Below are positions 1-8,813 of a stretch of DNA of 37,620 bases, piece after piece. The notes beneath the pieces were generated by a model, which ran no database searches, was not told where the DNA came from, and saw only the letters and a list, made by a program, of their open reading frames with translations. The stretch is from Flavobacterium muglaense (GTDB lineage: Bacteria; Bacteroidota; Bacteroidia; Flavobacteriales; Flavobacteriaceae). Within the stretch, counting starts at the first letter, position 1; every line of letters begins with the position of its first letter. Location of the stretch: NCBI RefSeq assembly GCF_014305155.1, contig NZ_JACRUK010000039.1:1-37620 (forward strand), written 5' to 3'. The position numbers and the translations under genes were made by a program.

Positions 1-560
1 CAAAAGTAGTGAGTCTTTACCGTTAAACAATACTCAACACACCCTTTTTATTGGATTTATTTGCACTTTGTTTTTAAAACGCTCTAAATGTAGAACTTGA
101 AGATGCGACTGGTTTCTCGTTTTTTATAATTATAAGAATAATCTGTTGTTTATTATTGTTCCTCTAGGGTTCACAGTGGTTTTTTTAAAACATATAAGTT
201 TCACTTTTACCATTGTTCATACTCGTCTTAACTTAGAATTACTGGTTTTTGAAGCGTATAAGACATAGAAGTTCACATAAGCTGAAATGAATTACCCTTT
301 CCTCAGATCTCTCCTGAGCAAAGATAGCCTTTGCAGATTTTTACCATGACTTACTATTGCGAAACACTATGTGTTTTTAAAACACATAAGCCACATAAGC
401 TTATATGTTTCAAAATACTTAGGACTATACAAACGAAATCTAAAGATTATAAAACAAGATTACAATACTCCTACCTAAACCATCTTACATCCTAGACAAT
501 CACTCCTTATATATAGGAGTAAAAAACGAACTATGAAACCGGAATGCAATCGAGAGCAGT
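1..560. other. Non-coding AT-rich leader, no gene seen
   Basis: No open frame of convincing length or composition is present on either strand. The stretch is AT-rich and reuses the word ACATAAG and close variants (around 193-200, 265-275, 380-405). This is typical of degenerate intergenic sequence in Flavobacterium. I saw no tRNA cloverleaf. Confidence 0.6.
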
Positions 561-646
561 TTGCCCTAGCCCTGATAGCAGTGGAAATCCTACCGAGCCT
601 TTTTGGCGAGGTAGATTGTAGCAAATAGCAGGAAATAGCTCCTGAA
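561..646 (+). ncRNA. Flavobacterial structured intergenic element, copy A (Flavo-1-like)
   Basis: The conserved 5' block CCTGATAGCAGTGGAAAT (571-588) is followed by a variable hairpin and then the 3' block ATTGTAGCAAATAGCAGGA (614-632). In the hairpin, CTACC at 590-594 pairs with GGTAG at 610-614, and GCC at 597-599 pairs with GGC at 605-607, around a TTTTT loop; two G-A mismatches lie between the stems. The same block-hairpin-block plan occurs on the minus strand at 29867-29970 with a different stem sequence, so pairing is kept while bases change. It recalls the Flavo-1 RNA family, but I cannot confirm that without a covariance search. It ends about 150 bases before thrS, so it may be a stand-alone RNA or part of a leader. 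Confidence 0.5.
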
Positions 647-743
647 AACCATCAATAGCATTATATTGATAAAGTATGGACGGCACAAAACAACTCTTTT
701 TTATATTATACCTATATTATATGGAACAAACCTTATATATATA

Positions 744-774
744 TTGTATGTATTTTTGTAATGGTTTATATTTG
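744..774 (+). promoter_or_regulatory. thrS operon promoter, flavobacterial type
   Basis: A TTG at 744-746 and TATATTTG at 767-774 are separated by exactly 20 bases. This matches the Bacteroidota sigma-A consensus TTG-N17-23-TAnnTTTG. It lies 20 bases before the thrS start codon, so the 5' leader should be very short. Confidence 0.75.
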
Positions 775-794
775 CAATCTTAAATTAACAAACA

Positions 795-2741
795 ATGATT
801 AAGATTACTTTGCCCGATGGGTCAGTTAGAGAGTATGCGCCAGACGTAACTCCGATGGATGTTGCTAAAAGTATTAGCGAAGGATTTGCTAGAAATGTAA
901 TTTCGGCTTCTTTTAATGGTACCACGATTGAAACATCAACTCCTTTGACGACCGATGGTAGTCTTGTTTTATATACTTGGAACGACGAGGGTGGAAAAAA
1001 AGCTTTTTGGCACTCGACTTCACACGTGATGGCACAAGTTCTTGAGGAAATGTATCCTGGTATCAAGTTAACCCTTGGACCTGCAATTGCTAATGGATTT
1101 TATTATGACGTAGATTTTGAAGAGCATAAAATCACTGAAGCTGACTTCAAGAAAATTGAAGACCGCGTTCTTGAAATTTCGAGAGGGAAACATGAATTTA
1201 AACTACGTCCGGTAACCAAGGCTGAAGCTTTAGACATTTACAAGGACAACGTTTATAAAACAGAGATGATTACTAATCTTGAAGACGGAACAATTACGTT
1301 TTGCGATCACGATACATTTACTGATTTATGTCGCGGTGGTCATATTCCGAATACCGGAATTATCAAAGCCATGAAAGTAATGAGTGTTGCCGGTGCTTAC
1401 TGGAGAGGAGACGAAAAAAACAAGCAATTGACACGTGTTTACGGAACATCATTCCCGAAACAGAAAGACTTAACTGAATATTTACTTTTGCTTGAAGAGG
1501 CAAAACGTAGAGACCACAGAAAATTAGGTAAGGAATTAGAGTTGTTTGCTTTTTCTCAAAAAGTAGGCCAAGGTTTACCATTATGGCTGCCTAAAGGAGC
1601 TGCATTGAGAGAACGTTTAGAGCAATTCTTGAAAAAAGCACAAAAGAAAGCCGGTTACGAGCAAGTGGTTACACCACATATTGGTCAGAAAGAGTTATAT
1701 GTTACTTCTGGACATTATGCTAAGTATGGTGCTGATAGTTTTCAACCGATAAGCACACCTCATGAAGGCGAAGAGTTTTTATTGAAACCAATGAACTGCC
1801 CTCACCACTGTGAGATCTACAACGTGAGACCTTGGTCATACAAAGATTTACCAAAGCGTTATGCTGAATTTGGTACTGTTTACCGCTACGAACAAAGTGG
1901 AGAATTACACGGTTTGACTCGTGTGCGCGGGTTTACTCAAGATGACGCACACATTTTTTGTACACCAGAACAACTGGATGAAGAATTCAAGAAAGTAATT
2001 GACTTGGTACTTTATGTGTTTGGTTCATTAGGATTTGAAAACTTTACTGCTCAAATTTCGTTAAGGGACAAAGAAAATAGAGAAAAATATATAGGAACAG
2101 ACGAAAACTGGGAGAAAGCAGAAAATGCAATTATCAACGCTGCGGCTGATAAAGGCTTAAACACTGTAATTGAATATGGTGAAGCCGCTTTCTACGGACC
2201 TAAATTGGATTTCATGGTAAAAGATGCCTTAGGAAGACAATGGCAACTAGGAACAATTCAGGTGGATTATAACCTACCAGAGCGTTTTGATTTGACTTAC
2301 AAAGGATCTGATAACGAATTGCATAGACCGGTAATGATTCACAGAGCCCCATTTGGCTCTATGGAGCGTTTTATTGCCATTTTGCTAGAACATACAGCAG
2401 GAAATTTCCCACTATGGTTAATGCCTGAACAGGCTATTATCTTGTCTTTGAGTGAGAAATATGAAATATATGCCAAAAAAGTTTTAGATTTGCTAGAAAA
2501 TCACGAAATTCGCGCCCTCATAGACAACCGAAGCGAGACGATTGGGAAGAAAATTAGAGATGCAGAAATGCAGAAGATCCCATTCATGTTGATTGTAGGT
2601 GAAGAAGAAGAGAAAAACGGAACAATTTCTATCCGTCGTCATGGACAGGAAGGAAAAGGAAATATTACCATTACAATAGAAGAATTTGCTGCTATTGTAG
2701 ATGAGGAGATTAAAAAAACATTAAAAGTATTTACAGTTTAA
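795..2741 (+). CDS. thrS: Threonyl-tRNA synthetase
   Basis: Class II aminoacyl-tRNA synthetase that charges tRNA-Thr in the cytoplasm. The 648 residues have the usual length and order: an N-terminal TGS domain (about 1-62), the editing/SAD domain with HSTSHVMAQ and FTDLCRGGH, then the catalytic core. The core shows [11 protein letters not shown] (zinc cysteine), motif 2 around [18 protein letters not shown] and motif 3 [13 protein letters not shown]-terminal anticodon-binding domain follows from about 545. The ATG sits directly behind a good promoter. It is first gene of a thrS-infC-rpmI-rplT operon, a conserved bacterial arrangement. No autoregulatory tRNA-like leader of the E. coli type is visible. 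Confidence 0.97.
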   Translation: MIKITLPDGSVREYAPDVTPMDVAKSISEGFARNVISASFNGTTIETSTPLTTDGSLVLYTWNDEGGKKAFWHSTSHVMAQVLEEMYPGIKLTLGPAIANGFYYDVDFEEHKITEADFKKIEDRVLEISRGKHEFKLRPVTKAEALDIYKDNVYKTEMITNLEDGTITFCDHDTFTDLCRGGHIPNTGIIKAMKVMSVAGAYWRGDEKNKQLTRVYGTSFPKQKDLTEYLLLLEEAKRRDHRKLGKELELFAFSQKVGQGLPLWLPKGAALRERLEQFLKKAQKKAGYEQVVTPHIGQKELYVTSGHYAKYGADSFQPISTPHEGEEFLLKPMNCPHHCEIYNVRPWSYKDLPKRYAEFGTVYRYEQSGELHGLTRVRGFTQDDAHIFCTPEQLDEEFKKVIDLVLYVFGSLGFENFTAQISLRDKENREKYIGTDENWEKAENAIINAAADKGLNTVIEYGEAAFYGPKLDFMVKDALGRQWQLGTIQVDYNLPERFDLTYKGSDNELHRPVMIHRAPFGSMERFIAILLEHTAGNFPLWLMPEQAIILSLSEKYEIYAKKVLDLLENHEIRALIDNRSETIGKKIRDAEMQKIPFMLIVGEEEEKNGTISIRRHGQEGKGNITITIEEFAAIVDEEIKKTLKVFTV

Positions 2742-2757
2742 CTTAAATTATAAAGTC

Positions 2758-3315
2758 ATAGCAATAAGAAGCAACAGAGGTTACCAACCTCGCGTAGAAA
2801 AAAAGGATGCCCACAGAATCAACAACAACATTCGTGGTATACAAGAAGTACGTCTTGTAGGTGAAAACATTGAGCCTGGAGTTTTTAAACTCTCAGAAGC
2901 TTTGCGTTTAGCGGATCAATTTGAACTAGATTTAGTTGAAATTTCACCAAATGCTGAGCCGCCAGTATGTAAGATTATGGATTACAAGAAATTTGTTTAC
3001 GAGCAAAAGAAACGTGATAAAATCTTGAAAGCAAAATCGACACAGGTAACTGTGAAGGAAATTCGTTTTGGTCCTCAAACAGATGAGCACGATTATGAGT
3101 TTAAGAGAAAGAATGCAGAGAAATTCTTGAAAGAAGGTGCTAAGCTAAAAGCTTTTGTATTCTTTAAAGGCCGTTCTATTATCTATAAAGATCAAGGTCA
3201 AATCTTATTATTAAGATTAGCTACGGATCTAGAAGAGTATGGTAAAGTAGAAGCTATGCCAGTTCTTGAAGGAAAGAGAATGATCATGTTCATTGCTCCT
3301 AAGAAAAAGAAATAA
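2758..3315 (+). CDS. infC: Translation initiation factor IF-3, non-canonical start codon
   Basis: IF-3 binds the 30S subunit, blocks 50S joining and proofreads the initiation codon. The C-terminal region ([20 protein letters not shown], then [18 protein letters not shown]) is unmistakable. The first ordinary start in frame is a TTG at 2902, which would give 137 residues and delete most of the N-domain. The conserved N-domain ([38 protein letters not shown]) is nevertheless encoded in frame from 2758. There is no ATG, GTG or TTG between the upstream stop at 2722 and 2902. I therefore place the start at ATA 2758 (protein I-A-I-R-S-N-R-G, 185 residues, close to the 180 of E. coli IF-3). ATA 2764 is a second choice. 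E. coli infC uses AUU for autoregulation, which is the likely logic here. Confidence 0.9.
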   Translation: MAIRSNRGYQPRVEKKDAHRINNNIRGIQEVRLVGENIEPGVFKLSEALRLADQFELDLVEISPNAEPPVCKIMDYKKFVYEQKKRDKILKAKSTQVTVKEIRFGPQTDEHDYEFKRKNAEKFLKEGAKLKAFVFFKGRSIIYKDQGQILLLRLATDLEEYGKVEAMPVLEGKRMIMFIAPKKKK

Positions 3316-3360
3316 GCTTTTGGCTGTTAGCCTTTAGCTAAAAGCTATTTGCCAAAAGCT
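3315..3360. repeat. Inverted repeat between infC and rpmI
   Basis: AGCTTTTGGC at 3315-3324 and GCCAAAAGCT at 3351-3360 are perfect 10-base complements. The loop contains the smaller palindrome TTTAGCTAAA. The element overlaps the last base of the infC stop codon. No T-run follows on the plus strand, so a simple terminator is unlikely; it could tune or process the operon mRNA, or be a decayed intergenic repeat. Confidence 0.55.
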
Positions 3361-3409
3361 CATAGCAAAAAAATAAGTAAGTAAGAATAAATTAAAACAC
3401 TAGGAAAAA

Positions 3410-3607
3410 ATGCCTAAAATGAAAACCAAATCTAGCGCCAAGAAACGTTTTAAAGTTACTGGTTCTGGAAAGATTAAAAGAAAGCATGCTTTTAAAAGTC
3501 ACATCTTGACTAAAAAATCTAAAAAACGTAAATTAGCTTTGACACACTCAGCGTTAGTTCACAAAACAGATATGAAAAGCATCAAACAACAATTAAGAAT
3601 CATCTAA
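3410..3607 (+). CDS. rpmI: 50S ribosomal protein L35
   Basis: Small basic ribosomal protein of the large subunit, 65 residues as expected. It begins [20 protein letters not shown] and contains the family signature with [24 protein letters not shown] basic runs (here [16 protein letters not shown]). It sits between infC and rplT in the standard order. About 175 bases separate it from rplT. That gap (3608-3782) is filled with repeats of the word CAGT and of ACTGAACAC, a kind of intergenic filler often seen in flavobacteria, so the operon may continue through it or have an internal promoter. Confidence 0.96.
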   Translation: MPKMKTKSSAKKRFKVTGSGKIKRKHAFKSHILTKKSKKRKLALTHSALVHKTDMKSIKQQLRII

Positions 3608-3782
3608 ATTAGTAATCAGTCGTCAGTATTTAGTAGGCAGTTAGTACTGAACACTAAAACCTGAAAACTGAACACTTTTTTAAATTCTTTAGGTTAAAAC
3701 AATTTAAAAATAACCTTGGAGTATGGCCATTAAGTGCTTTTGATTCAATTCAAGCCGCCTGCTACAAAAACACATAAAAATT

Positions 3783-4127
3783 ATGCCAAGATCGGTAAAT
3801 TCAGTTGCTAAAAGAGCAAGAAGAAAAAAAATAATGAAGCAAGCCAAAGGTTTCTTTGGTAGACGTAAAAACGTTTGGACAGTTGCTAAGAATGCGGTAG
3901 AGAAAGCAATGTGCTACGCTTACCGTGACAGAAAAGTGAATAAAAGAAATTTCCGTGCTTTATGGATTCAACGTATCAACGCTGGAGCTAGATTGGAAGG
4001 AATGTCTTATTCTCAATTCATGGGTAAAGTGAAAAAGAACAATATCGAATTGAACCGTAAAGTTCTTGCAGATTTGGCTATGAACCACCCTGTAGCTTTC
4101 AAAGCAATACTTAATAAAGTAAAATAA
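3783..4127 (+). CDS. rplT: 50S ribosomal protein L20
   Basis: Binds 23S rRNA directly and is needed for early 50S assembly; in several bacteria it also represses its own operon. The 114 residues include [39 protein letters not shown] and the [20 protein letters not shown] segment diagnostic of L20. It is the last gene of the thrS operon and is followed by a strong terminator. I saw no convincing L20 leader fold in the 175 bases upstream. Confidence 0.97.
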   Translation: MPRSVNSVAKRARRKKIMKQAKGFFGRRKNVWTVAKNAVEKAMCYAYRDRKVNKRNFRALWIQRINAGARLEGMSYSQFMGKVKKNNIELNRKVLADLAMNHPVAFKAILNKVK

Positions 4128-4162
4128 ACGTTTTATCAACTCGATTTATATTACTTACTTAC

Positions 4163-4197
4163 AAAAAAAAACCCAATCGAAAGATTGGGTTTTTTTA
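4163..4197. terminator. Bidirectional rho-independent terminator
   Basis: ACCCAATC (4171-4178), loop GAAA and GATTGGGT (4183-4190) form a perfect 8-bp hairpin. It is followed by seven T on the plus strand and preceded by a run of A, which reads as T on the minus strand. It can end both the thrS-rplT operon and the convergent minus-strand gene ending at 4235. Confidence 0.88.
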
Positions 4198-4234
4198 TTA
4201 ATGACTTGTCCGCAACAATAAAGTTAATAATGAA

Positions 4235-5692
4235 TTATTTCGTCATATTGTAATCATCATACAACCATTTTATTTCCGGATGTTTTACGACAAAGCTGGC
4301 TAATAACTTTTGATTCTCATTCTTTAGAAATTCATATGTTTTAGGACAATCGTACTTCATATTAAATATCTTAATTTTGCTTTGACTATTTGGAACAACA
4401 GTGCTCTCTATGATGTTTTCTGCCAATTGCCTTTTAACTGAATCCTCAGAGAATATTTTTTTTCTACCATACTTATCAATTATTCTAAGTAATTTATCTT
4501 GTATGTCTTTAGGCAATTGTACAATAGCGTCGTTGTTTATACAAAAACTAAACATTGCATTAGGTTCGTTCCAGTTACTTGCGTCGTAAAATCTAAATCC
4601 TTTAAGATTCATGCCTAGCTTTAAATCTTCTTCAGGATTCTCCCACTCTACAACATCAAAATTTATATGATCTATCATGCTTTGGAACTGATAACGCAGC
4701 ATAGGCTTTAATTTTGCTCCAATCGATGGTTGTCCTAAAAGATAACCTGCAAAATTTGCGAAACGAATGGTTTTACCTCTAAAAAAATCAGGGTCTACCG
4801 GTAGTTCTTTATACCACCCTCCATATTGAACTCCAGAATGCCCGCCTTCAAAAGTTAGAATTCCATCTTTAATAAATAAAAATTTCAAAGCTTTTTTGAC
4901 TGTAGGTTTTGCAAGCCATGCAGTCATTTGCTCATAGTTCTTACCGAAAGGAATGGCAGAAAACATAACTTCAGCAGGATATTTTCTGAAATTGATTGCT
5001 GGCCCAGAATGGATTATTTCTATAGAGCCGTCCTTTAAGGCATCAAAGACTTCTTCTTTACTTTGATTATGACCATTTGAAGTAGGCAATTGATAGTCAG
5101 GTAAAATTCGGATAATCAATTTACCTTTCGTTTCTTCTTTTACTTCATTTACAAACTCTTCCAAAAACACATTTTGAGTATAGGAGTCCGAGTTCCATGC
5201 GGTTGACATATTCCATATTACGGGTTTATTGGACTCATTATATAAAAACCAGCCGTACCAAAAAGAAACAAAAACAATGCTAATTGCAAAAAAAGACGCC
5301 AAAAAAACAAATCTCTTTTTCCAAACCCTTTTTTCAGTATTTTGTTTATGCTCTACTTTATCAAATTGCTGCGTATGAAATCCATTCTCTTTTAAAAACC
5401 CCTCACGGTCATACTTGTTATCAGTTATATAACGATAACAGGTATCTATAAAATCCCTATTATGACCTTCGTCGTGCAATAATTTATGCAACAAACCAGG
5501 AGAGTGACGTTGTTCAATTGCTCCTATATTTAGTTTTTCGGTAATATCTTTATTCAATGACTCATATGAAGATTTATCTCCAGGACTATCTACTTTAGAT
5601 CCATATACTTTTATGATAGATTCTCTTAAAAACAATAATTCCTCTTCTTTAATCGGTATTATTTTTTTTTCAAATGATTTTTTTTCGGCCAT
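4235..5692 (-). CDS. Membrane protein: cytoplasmic helical head, one TM, periplasmic DctP-like organic-acid-binding domain
   Basis: 485 residues in three parts. Residues about 16-101 are helical, with the pattern I-KVYG...SLNKDI...LLHKLL...DTCYRYITDNKYDREGFL. This resembles a small helical, possibly winged-HTH-like domain found at the N-terminus of many Bacteroidota proteins; that likeness is my inference. Residues 128-151 are one hydrophobic helix preceded by KRVWKKR, so by the positive-inside rule the head is cytoplasmic. Residues about 157-480 match DctP/TRAP solute-binding proteins, which bind dicarboxylates and related acids (IWNMSTAWN opening, GGWYKELPVDPDFFRGKTIRFAN core). No DctQ or DctM gene is present, so it is probably not part of a TRAP transporter. 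Divergent from a TonB receptor and organic-acid genes, it may be a transmembrane sensor-regulator. The alternative is a membrane-tethered binding protein. Confidence 0.75.
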   Translation of the reverse strand: MAEKKSFEKKIIPIKEEELLFLRESIIKVYGSKVDSPGDKSSYESLNKDITEKLNIGAIEQRHSPGLLHKLLHDEGHNRDFIDTCYRYITDNKYDREGFLKENGFHTQQFDKVEHKQNTEKRVWKKRFVFLASFFAISIVFVSFWYGWFLYNESNKPVIWNMSTAWNSDSYTQNVFLEEFVNEVKEETKGKLIIRILPDYQLPTSNGHNQSKEEVFDALKDGSIEIIHSGPAINFRKYPAEVMFSAIPFGKNYEQMTAWLAKPTVKKALKFLFIKDGILTFEGGHSGVQYGGWYKELPVDPDFFRGKTIRFANFAGYLLGQPSIGAKLKPMLRYQFQSMIDHINFDVVEWENPEEDLKLGMNLKGFRFYDASNWNEPNAMFSFCINNDAIVQLPKDIQDKLLRIIDKYGRKKIFSEDSVKRQLAENIIESTVVPNSQSKIKIFNMKYDCPKTYEFLKNENQKLLASFVVKHPEIKWLYDDYNMTK

Positions 5693-5958
5693 TTTTTTAT
5701 TTTAAACCTATAAAAGGACTAGTTGTATTGCCAAAAATACAATTAAAATTATAAAAAAAGAGTGCAAGGATAATTAAAAAATTAAAACAGTTAAAACAAA
5801 AAAGAATCGAAAAAAATATTAACAACTCAAAATCAATGGTTTAAAAAAAAACGTTTTTTAATAAAAAACATTTTTTTGCGAAAAATACTAAAATTTACCA
5901 TTTTTTTTATACATCTAATAAAATAAACAAACAATAATTACATTTGGAATCAACAATT
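5693..5958. promoter_or_regulatory. Divergent intergenic region with TonB-receptor promoter element
   Basis: This very A/T-rich gap separates the DctP-domain gene (minus) from the TonB receptor (plus). A TAnnTTTG match, TACATTTG, lies at 5939-5946, about 12 bases before a short leader ORF; no good TTG is found at the usual distance upstream. Poly-T and poly-A blocks around 5840-5880 suggest curved or regulatory DNA. If the divergent gene encodes a regulator, its operator would most likely be here. Confidence 0.45.
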
Positions 5959-5997
5959 ATGAAAACCACAATTAACCAACAACCATTATCCTTATGA
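5959..5997 (+). CDS. 12-codon leader ORF overlapping the receptor start (ATGA)
   Basis: An ATG at 5959 opens a frame encoding MKTTINQQPLSL. Its TGA stop (5995-5997) overlaps the receptor ATG (5994-5996) as ATGA. It starts 13 bases after the -7 element, so it would be the first translatable frame on the mRNA. It may couple translation of the receptor, or it may be chance in AT-rich sequence. The encoded peptide is too short to assign. Confidence 0.3.
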   Translation: MKTTINQQPLSL

Positions 5998-8729
5998 AAA
6001 AAATCGAAAATTCTAAAAAGATTTGCCTGATAGCCTGCTTGGGTTTATCATTAATTACTTCCGGCGGTATGTCTGCCGCTACTACAGTAAATGATAAAAA
6101 GCCACTTGAATTGTATAAAGCTTTTGAAGTAATTAAAGGAACCATAAAAGACGCTAGCGGACAACCTATTATGGGAGCTAATGTTGCTATTAAAAATGGT
6201 AAATCTGCTGTAAATACCGATACAGACGGTAATTTCACTATAAGCGCTAACATCGGACAAACATTAGTTATTACTTACATAGGGTTCAAATCACAAGAAG
6301 TGATTGTTAAATCCACAACAATAACTATAATATTAGAAGAAGACACTAATTCTCTTGACGAAGTTATCGTAGGAACTCGTTTTTCGAAACCAAGAACAGA
6401 CACTGAAAGACCTGTACCAGTTGATATTATAAGTGTGAAGGAACTACAGTCTACTGGCCAAGCCGATTTAGGTCAATCCATAACCTTTAGTGCTCCTTCC
6501 TTTAATGCGGTAAAATTTGGTATTAATGATTCTGCTCCCTTTGTAGATCCAGCCACACTAAGAGGTTTAGGTCCAGATCAAGTATTAGTATTAGTAAATA
6601 ACAAAAGACGTCATAAAGTATCTTTCTTATCCATTAATGATGGGGTTGGTAAAGGTCAAGCAGGAACAGATGTAAATGCAATACCTGCACTATCATTAAA
6701 AAGAGTAGAAGTTTTAAGAGATGGCGCAGCTGCACAATATGGTTCTGATGCCATTGCTGGGGTAATTAACATGGAATTAAATGATAGTGATCATGGGGGT
6801 ACCGTAACTGTTTATACAGGAATGGGACTAACAAAACCAAATTTAGATGTAACAGGAAAAATTGCTCCTAAAACAACTACAGACGGACTTACCTATAACG
6901 TTTCTGCTAATGCAGGTTTCAAAATAGCAGAAAAAGGATTTGTAAACACTACTTTATCGTATGCACATACGGATGGATATGACCGTTCAGGAACTTACTA
7001 TTCTGCCTCAAGTGGATTTTATGTAAAAGATCCTGTTCAAGATGCAGCACTAGTAAAAGCAAACAATATAGACTTAGATAGAGCAGTTCTTGGAGCACCC
7101 AAAAACACTTCTTATGGGATTTTCGTGAATTCAGGTATGGCAATTAGCGAAAAATTTAAAGCTTACATATTTGGTGGATATACTACAAAACATGTAGTTA
7201 CAGGAGTTTTCACAAGAGCACCTTCAAACAAGAAACGTTCTGTGTTGGCAATTTTCCCTAATGGATACAATCCCGTTGCGCCAGCAGATTTACAAGACTA
7301 CAACATTACAGGAGGAGTAAAAGGAACTATAGGAAAAGACTGGAATAGTGATTTTAGTATTTCACAAGGAGGAAATAGAGTTGACTGGTATGCAGAAAAC
7401 ACTGTAAATCCAAGTATGGGAGCAGCTTCACCTACTGAATTTAAAGTAGGAGTTACTCGCATTGGGCAAACTTTATTAAATGCTGATATTTCCAAATCAT
7501 TTTATAAAGATTCTTACCCGAACTTAAGTTTTGCAGCGGGAACAGAATTGAGAACAGAAGTTTTTGAGCAAATTGCAGGAGATCCAGCTTCTTATGAAGT
7601 AGGACCCGATTACCAAACTAAAGATGTTGGTTCAAGTGGACGTGAAGGTTTTAGCGCTGCTACAGCTGGTAAATGGAATAGAACAAACGTAGGTGTGTAT
7701 ACTGAACTAGAAAGTGATCTTACAAAAGCAATCTTAGTAGGTGCAGCAATTAGAGGCGAAAACTATAGTGATTTTGGATCTGATTTTACTTATAAAGTAA
7801 ATTCAAGAATAAAACTAGCTGAACCTGTATCTATTAGAGGTTCATTTAGTAGAGGTTTTAGAGCTCCGTCGATTACGCAAGCGCATTATAGTAATTACGT
7901 TAACATTTCATTTGACAATGCGGGAAATTCTATCATAAACCCTATTATTCCTGTTGACTCCTTTTTAGCAACTAAATTAGGTATTAATGGTTTAGACAAA
8001 GAAACGTCTTATGATATTTCTTATGGTGTTACCTCTAAAATTGGAAAAAACTTCACATTAACTGCTGATGTATATACAATCGACGTAGATAACCGAATTT
8101 TACTTTCAGGAGGAATTGACGTATCAGGAATACCTGAATTTAAAGCAGCAGGATTTCCTAACACTGCCAACGTATTTGTGAACGCAATTGATACTAGAAC
8201 TAAAGGAATTGAAATTGTAGCTGGTTATAAAGGAAACATCAACATTAATAATAAAGTTACTGTAAATGTAGCATACTCAAATAACGATACTTCAATACGT
8301 GAAAAAAGAAAAACGTCTACGGGAATAGAAGTAGTTGATGATGTTGCTGCTTTATATATAACAGATGGACAACCAAAAAGTAAATTAATTAGTTCTTTCA
8401 ATTATACATATAAAGATTTTGGATTCATGTTTAGAGCTTCAACATTTGGAAAAGTTTCTGATCCATTAGCCACTTTAGCTGTTGTACCGACAGATCCTAA
8501 CGCGATCCAATACCAAGTTTTTTCGTCTAAAACACTATTAGATATTTCAATTACTGCAAAAGTGTTAAAAAACTTATCGCTTACTGCAGGAGTTAATAAT
8601 TTGACTGACAGATATCCTGATTTATTGGAAAAACCACAAACAACAAATGAAGTTGTATACTCAAGAAGAACTAACCAGTTTGGAACGCAAGGTAGATTTA
8701 TGAATTTATCTGTAAACTATACTTTTTAA
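5994..8729 (+). CDS. TonB-dependent outer-membrane receptor
   Basis: 911-residue outer-membrane active transporter powered by TonB-ExbBD. A signal peptide (to about residue 29, SGGMSAA) is followed by a CarboxypepD_reg-like beta-sandwich (about 47-115: GTIKDASGQPIMGANVAI, DTDGNFTISA, ITYIGFKSQEV). A plug domain then shows ATLRGLGPDQVLVLVNNKRR and VEVLRDGAAAQYGSDAIAGV, and a 22-strand barrel ends in the aromatic FMNLSVNYTF. The plug variant is that of single receptors rather than SusC; no SusD partner follows. It heads the organic-acid locus and is followed by a hairpin at 8738-8757, so downstream genes may be separately or attenuatedly expressed. The substrate cannot be read from sequence; the downstream enzymes suggest a tri- or dicarboxylate, a conjugate containing one, or a metal chelate of one. 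Confidence 0.92.
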   Translation: MKKIENSKKICLIACLGLSLITSGGMSAATTVNDKKPLELYKAFEVIKGTIKDASGQPIMGANVAIKNGKSAVNTDTDGNFTISANIGQTLVITYIGFKSQEVIVKSTTITIILEEDTNSLDEVIVGTRFSKPRTDTERPVPVDIISVKELQSTGQADLGQSITFSAPSFNAVKFGINDSAPFVDPATLRGLGPDQVLVLVNNKRRHKVSFLSINDGVGKGQAGTDVNAIPALSLKRVEVLRDGAAAQYGSDAIAGVINMELNDSDHGGTVTVYTGMGLTKPNLDVTGKIAPKTTTDGLTYNVSANAGFKIAEKGFVNTTLSYAHTDGYDRSGTYYSASSGFYVKDPVQDAALVKANNIDLDRAVLGAPKNTSYGIFVNSGMAISEKFKAYIFGGYTTKHVVTGVFTRAPSNKKRSVLAIFPNGYNPVAPADLQDYNITGGVKGTIGKDWNSDFSISQGGNRVDWYAENTVNPSMGAASPTEFKVGVTRIGQTLLNADISKSFYKDSYPNLSFAAGTELRTEVFEQIAGDPASYEVGPDYQTKDVGSSGREGFSAATAGKWNRTNVGVYTELESDLTKAILVGAAIRGENYSDFGSDFTYKVNSRIKLAEPVSIRGSFSRGFRAPSITQAHYSNYVNISFDNAGNSIINPIIPVDSFLATKLGINGLDKETSYDISYGVTSKIGKNFTLTADVYTIDVDNRILLSGGIDVSGIPEFKAAGFPNTANVFVNAIDTRTKGIEIVAGYKGNININNKVTVNVAYSNNDTSIREKRKTSTGIEVVDDVAALYITDGQPKSKLISSFNYTYKDFGFMFRASTFGKVSDPLATLAVVPTDPNAIQYQVFSSKTLLDISITAKVLKNLSLTAGVNNLTDRYPDLLEKPQTTNEVVYSRRTNQFGTQGRFMNLSVNYTF

Positions 8730-8737
8730 TTGAAATA

Positions 8738-8765
8738 GCGGGGTGTAAAAACCCCGCATTTCTTC
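8738..8765 (+). terminator. Hairpin after the TonB receptor, partial terminator
   Basis: GCGGGGT (8738-8744) pairs perfectly with ACCCCGC (8751-8757) around a GTAAAA loop. The following ATTTCTTCTTTG is only moderately T-rich, so it may terminate partially and lower the yield of the downstream catabolic genes relative to the receptor. Confidence 0.6.
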
Positions 8766-8813
8766 TTTGACTTCGTTATTAAATTAAAAGCTTTAACTGT
8801 AATACAACATTAT

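Noticed and set aside
3608..3782. L20 autoregulatory leader
   Set aside because: The gap is filled with short CAGT-type repeats and shows no pseudoknot or long-range pairing that I can identify.
4235..5692. Plain TRAP-transporter substrate-binding protein (DctP)
   Set aside because: A 125-residue cytoplasmic head plus TM and absence of DctQ/DctM make an ordinary periplasmic binding protein unlikely, although a tethered form is still possible.
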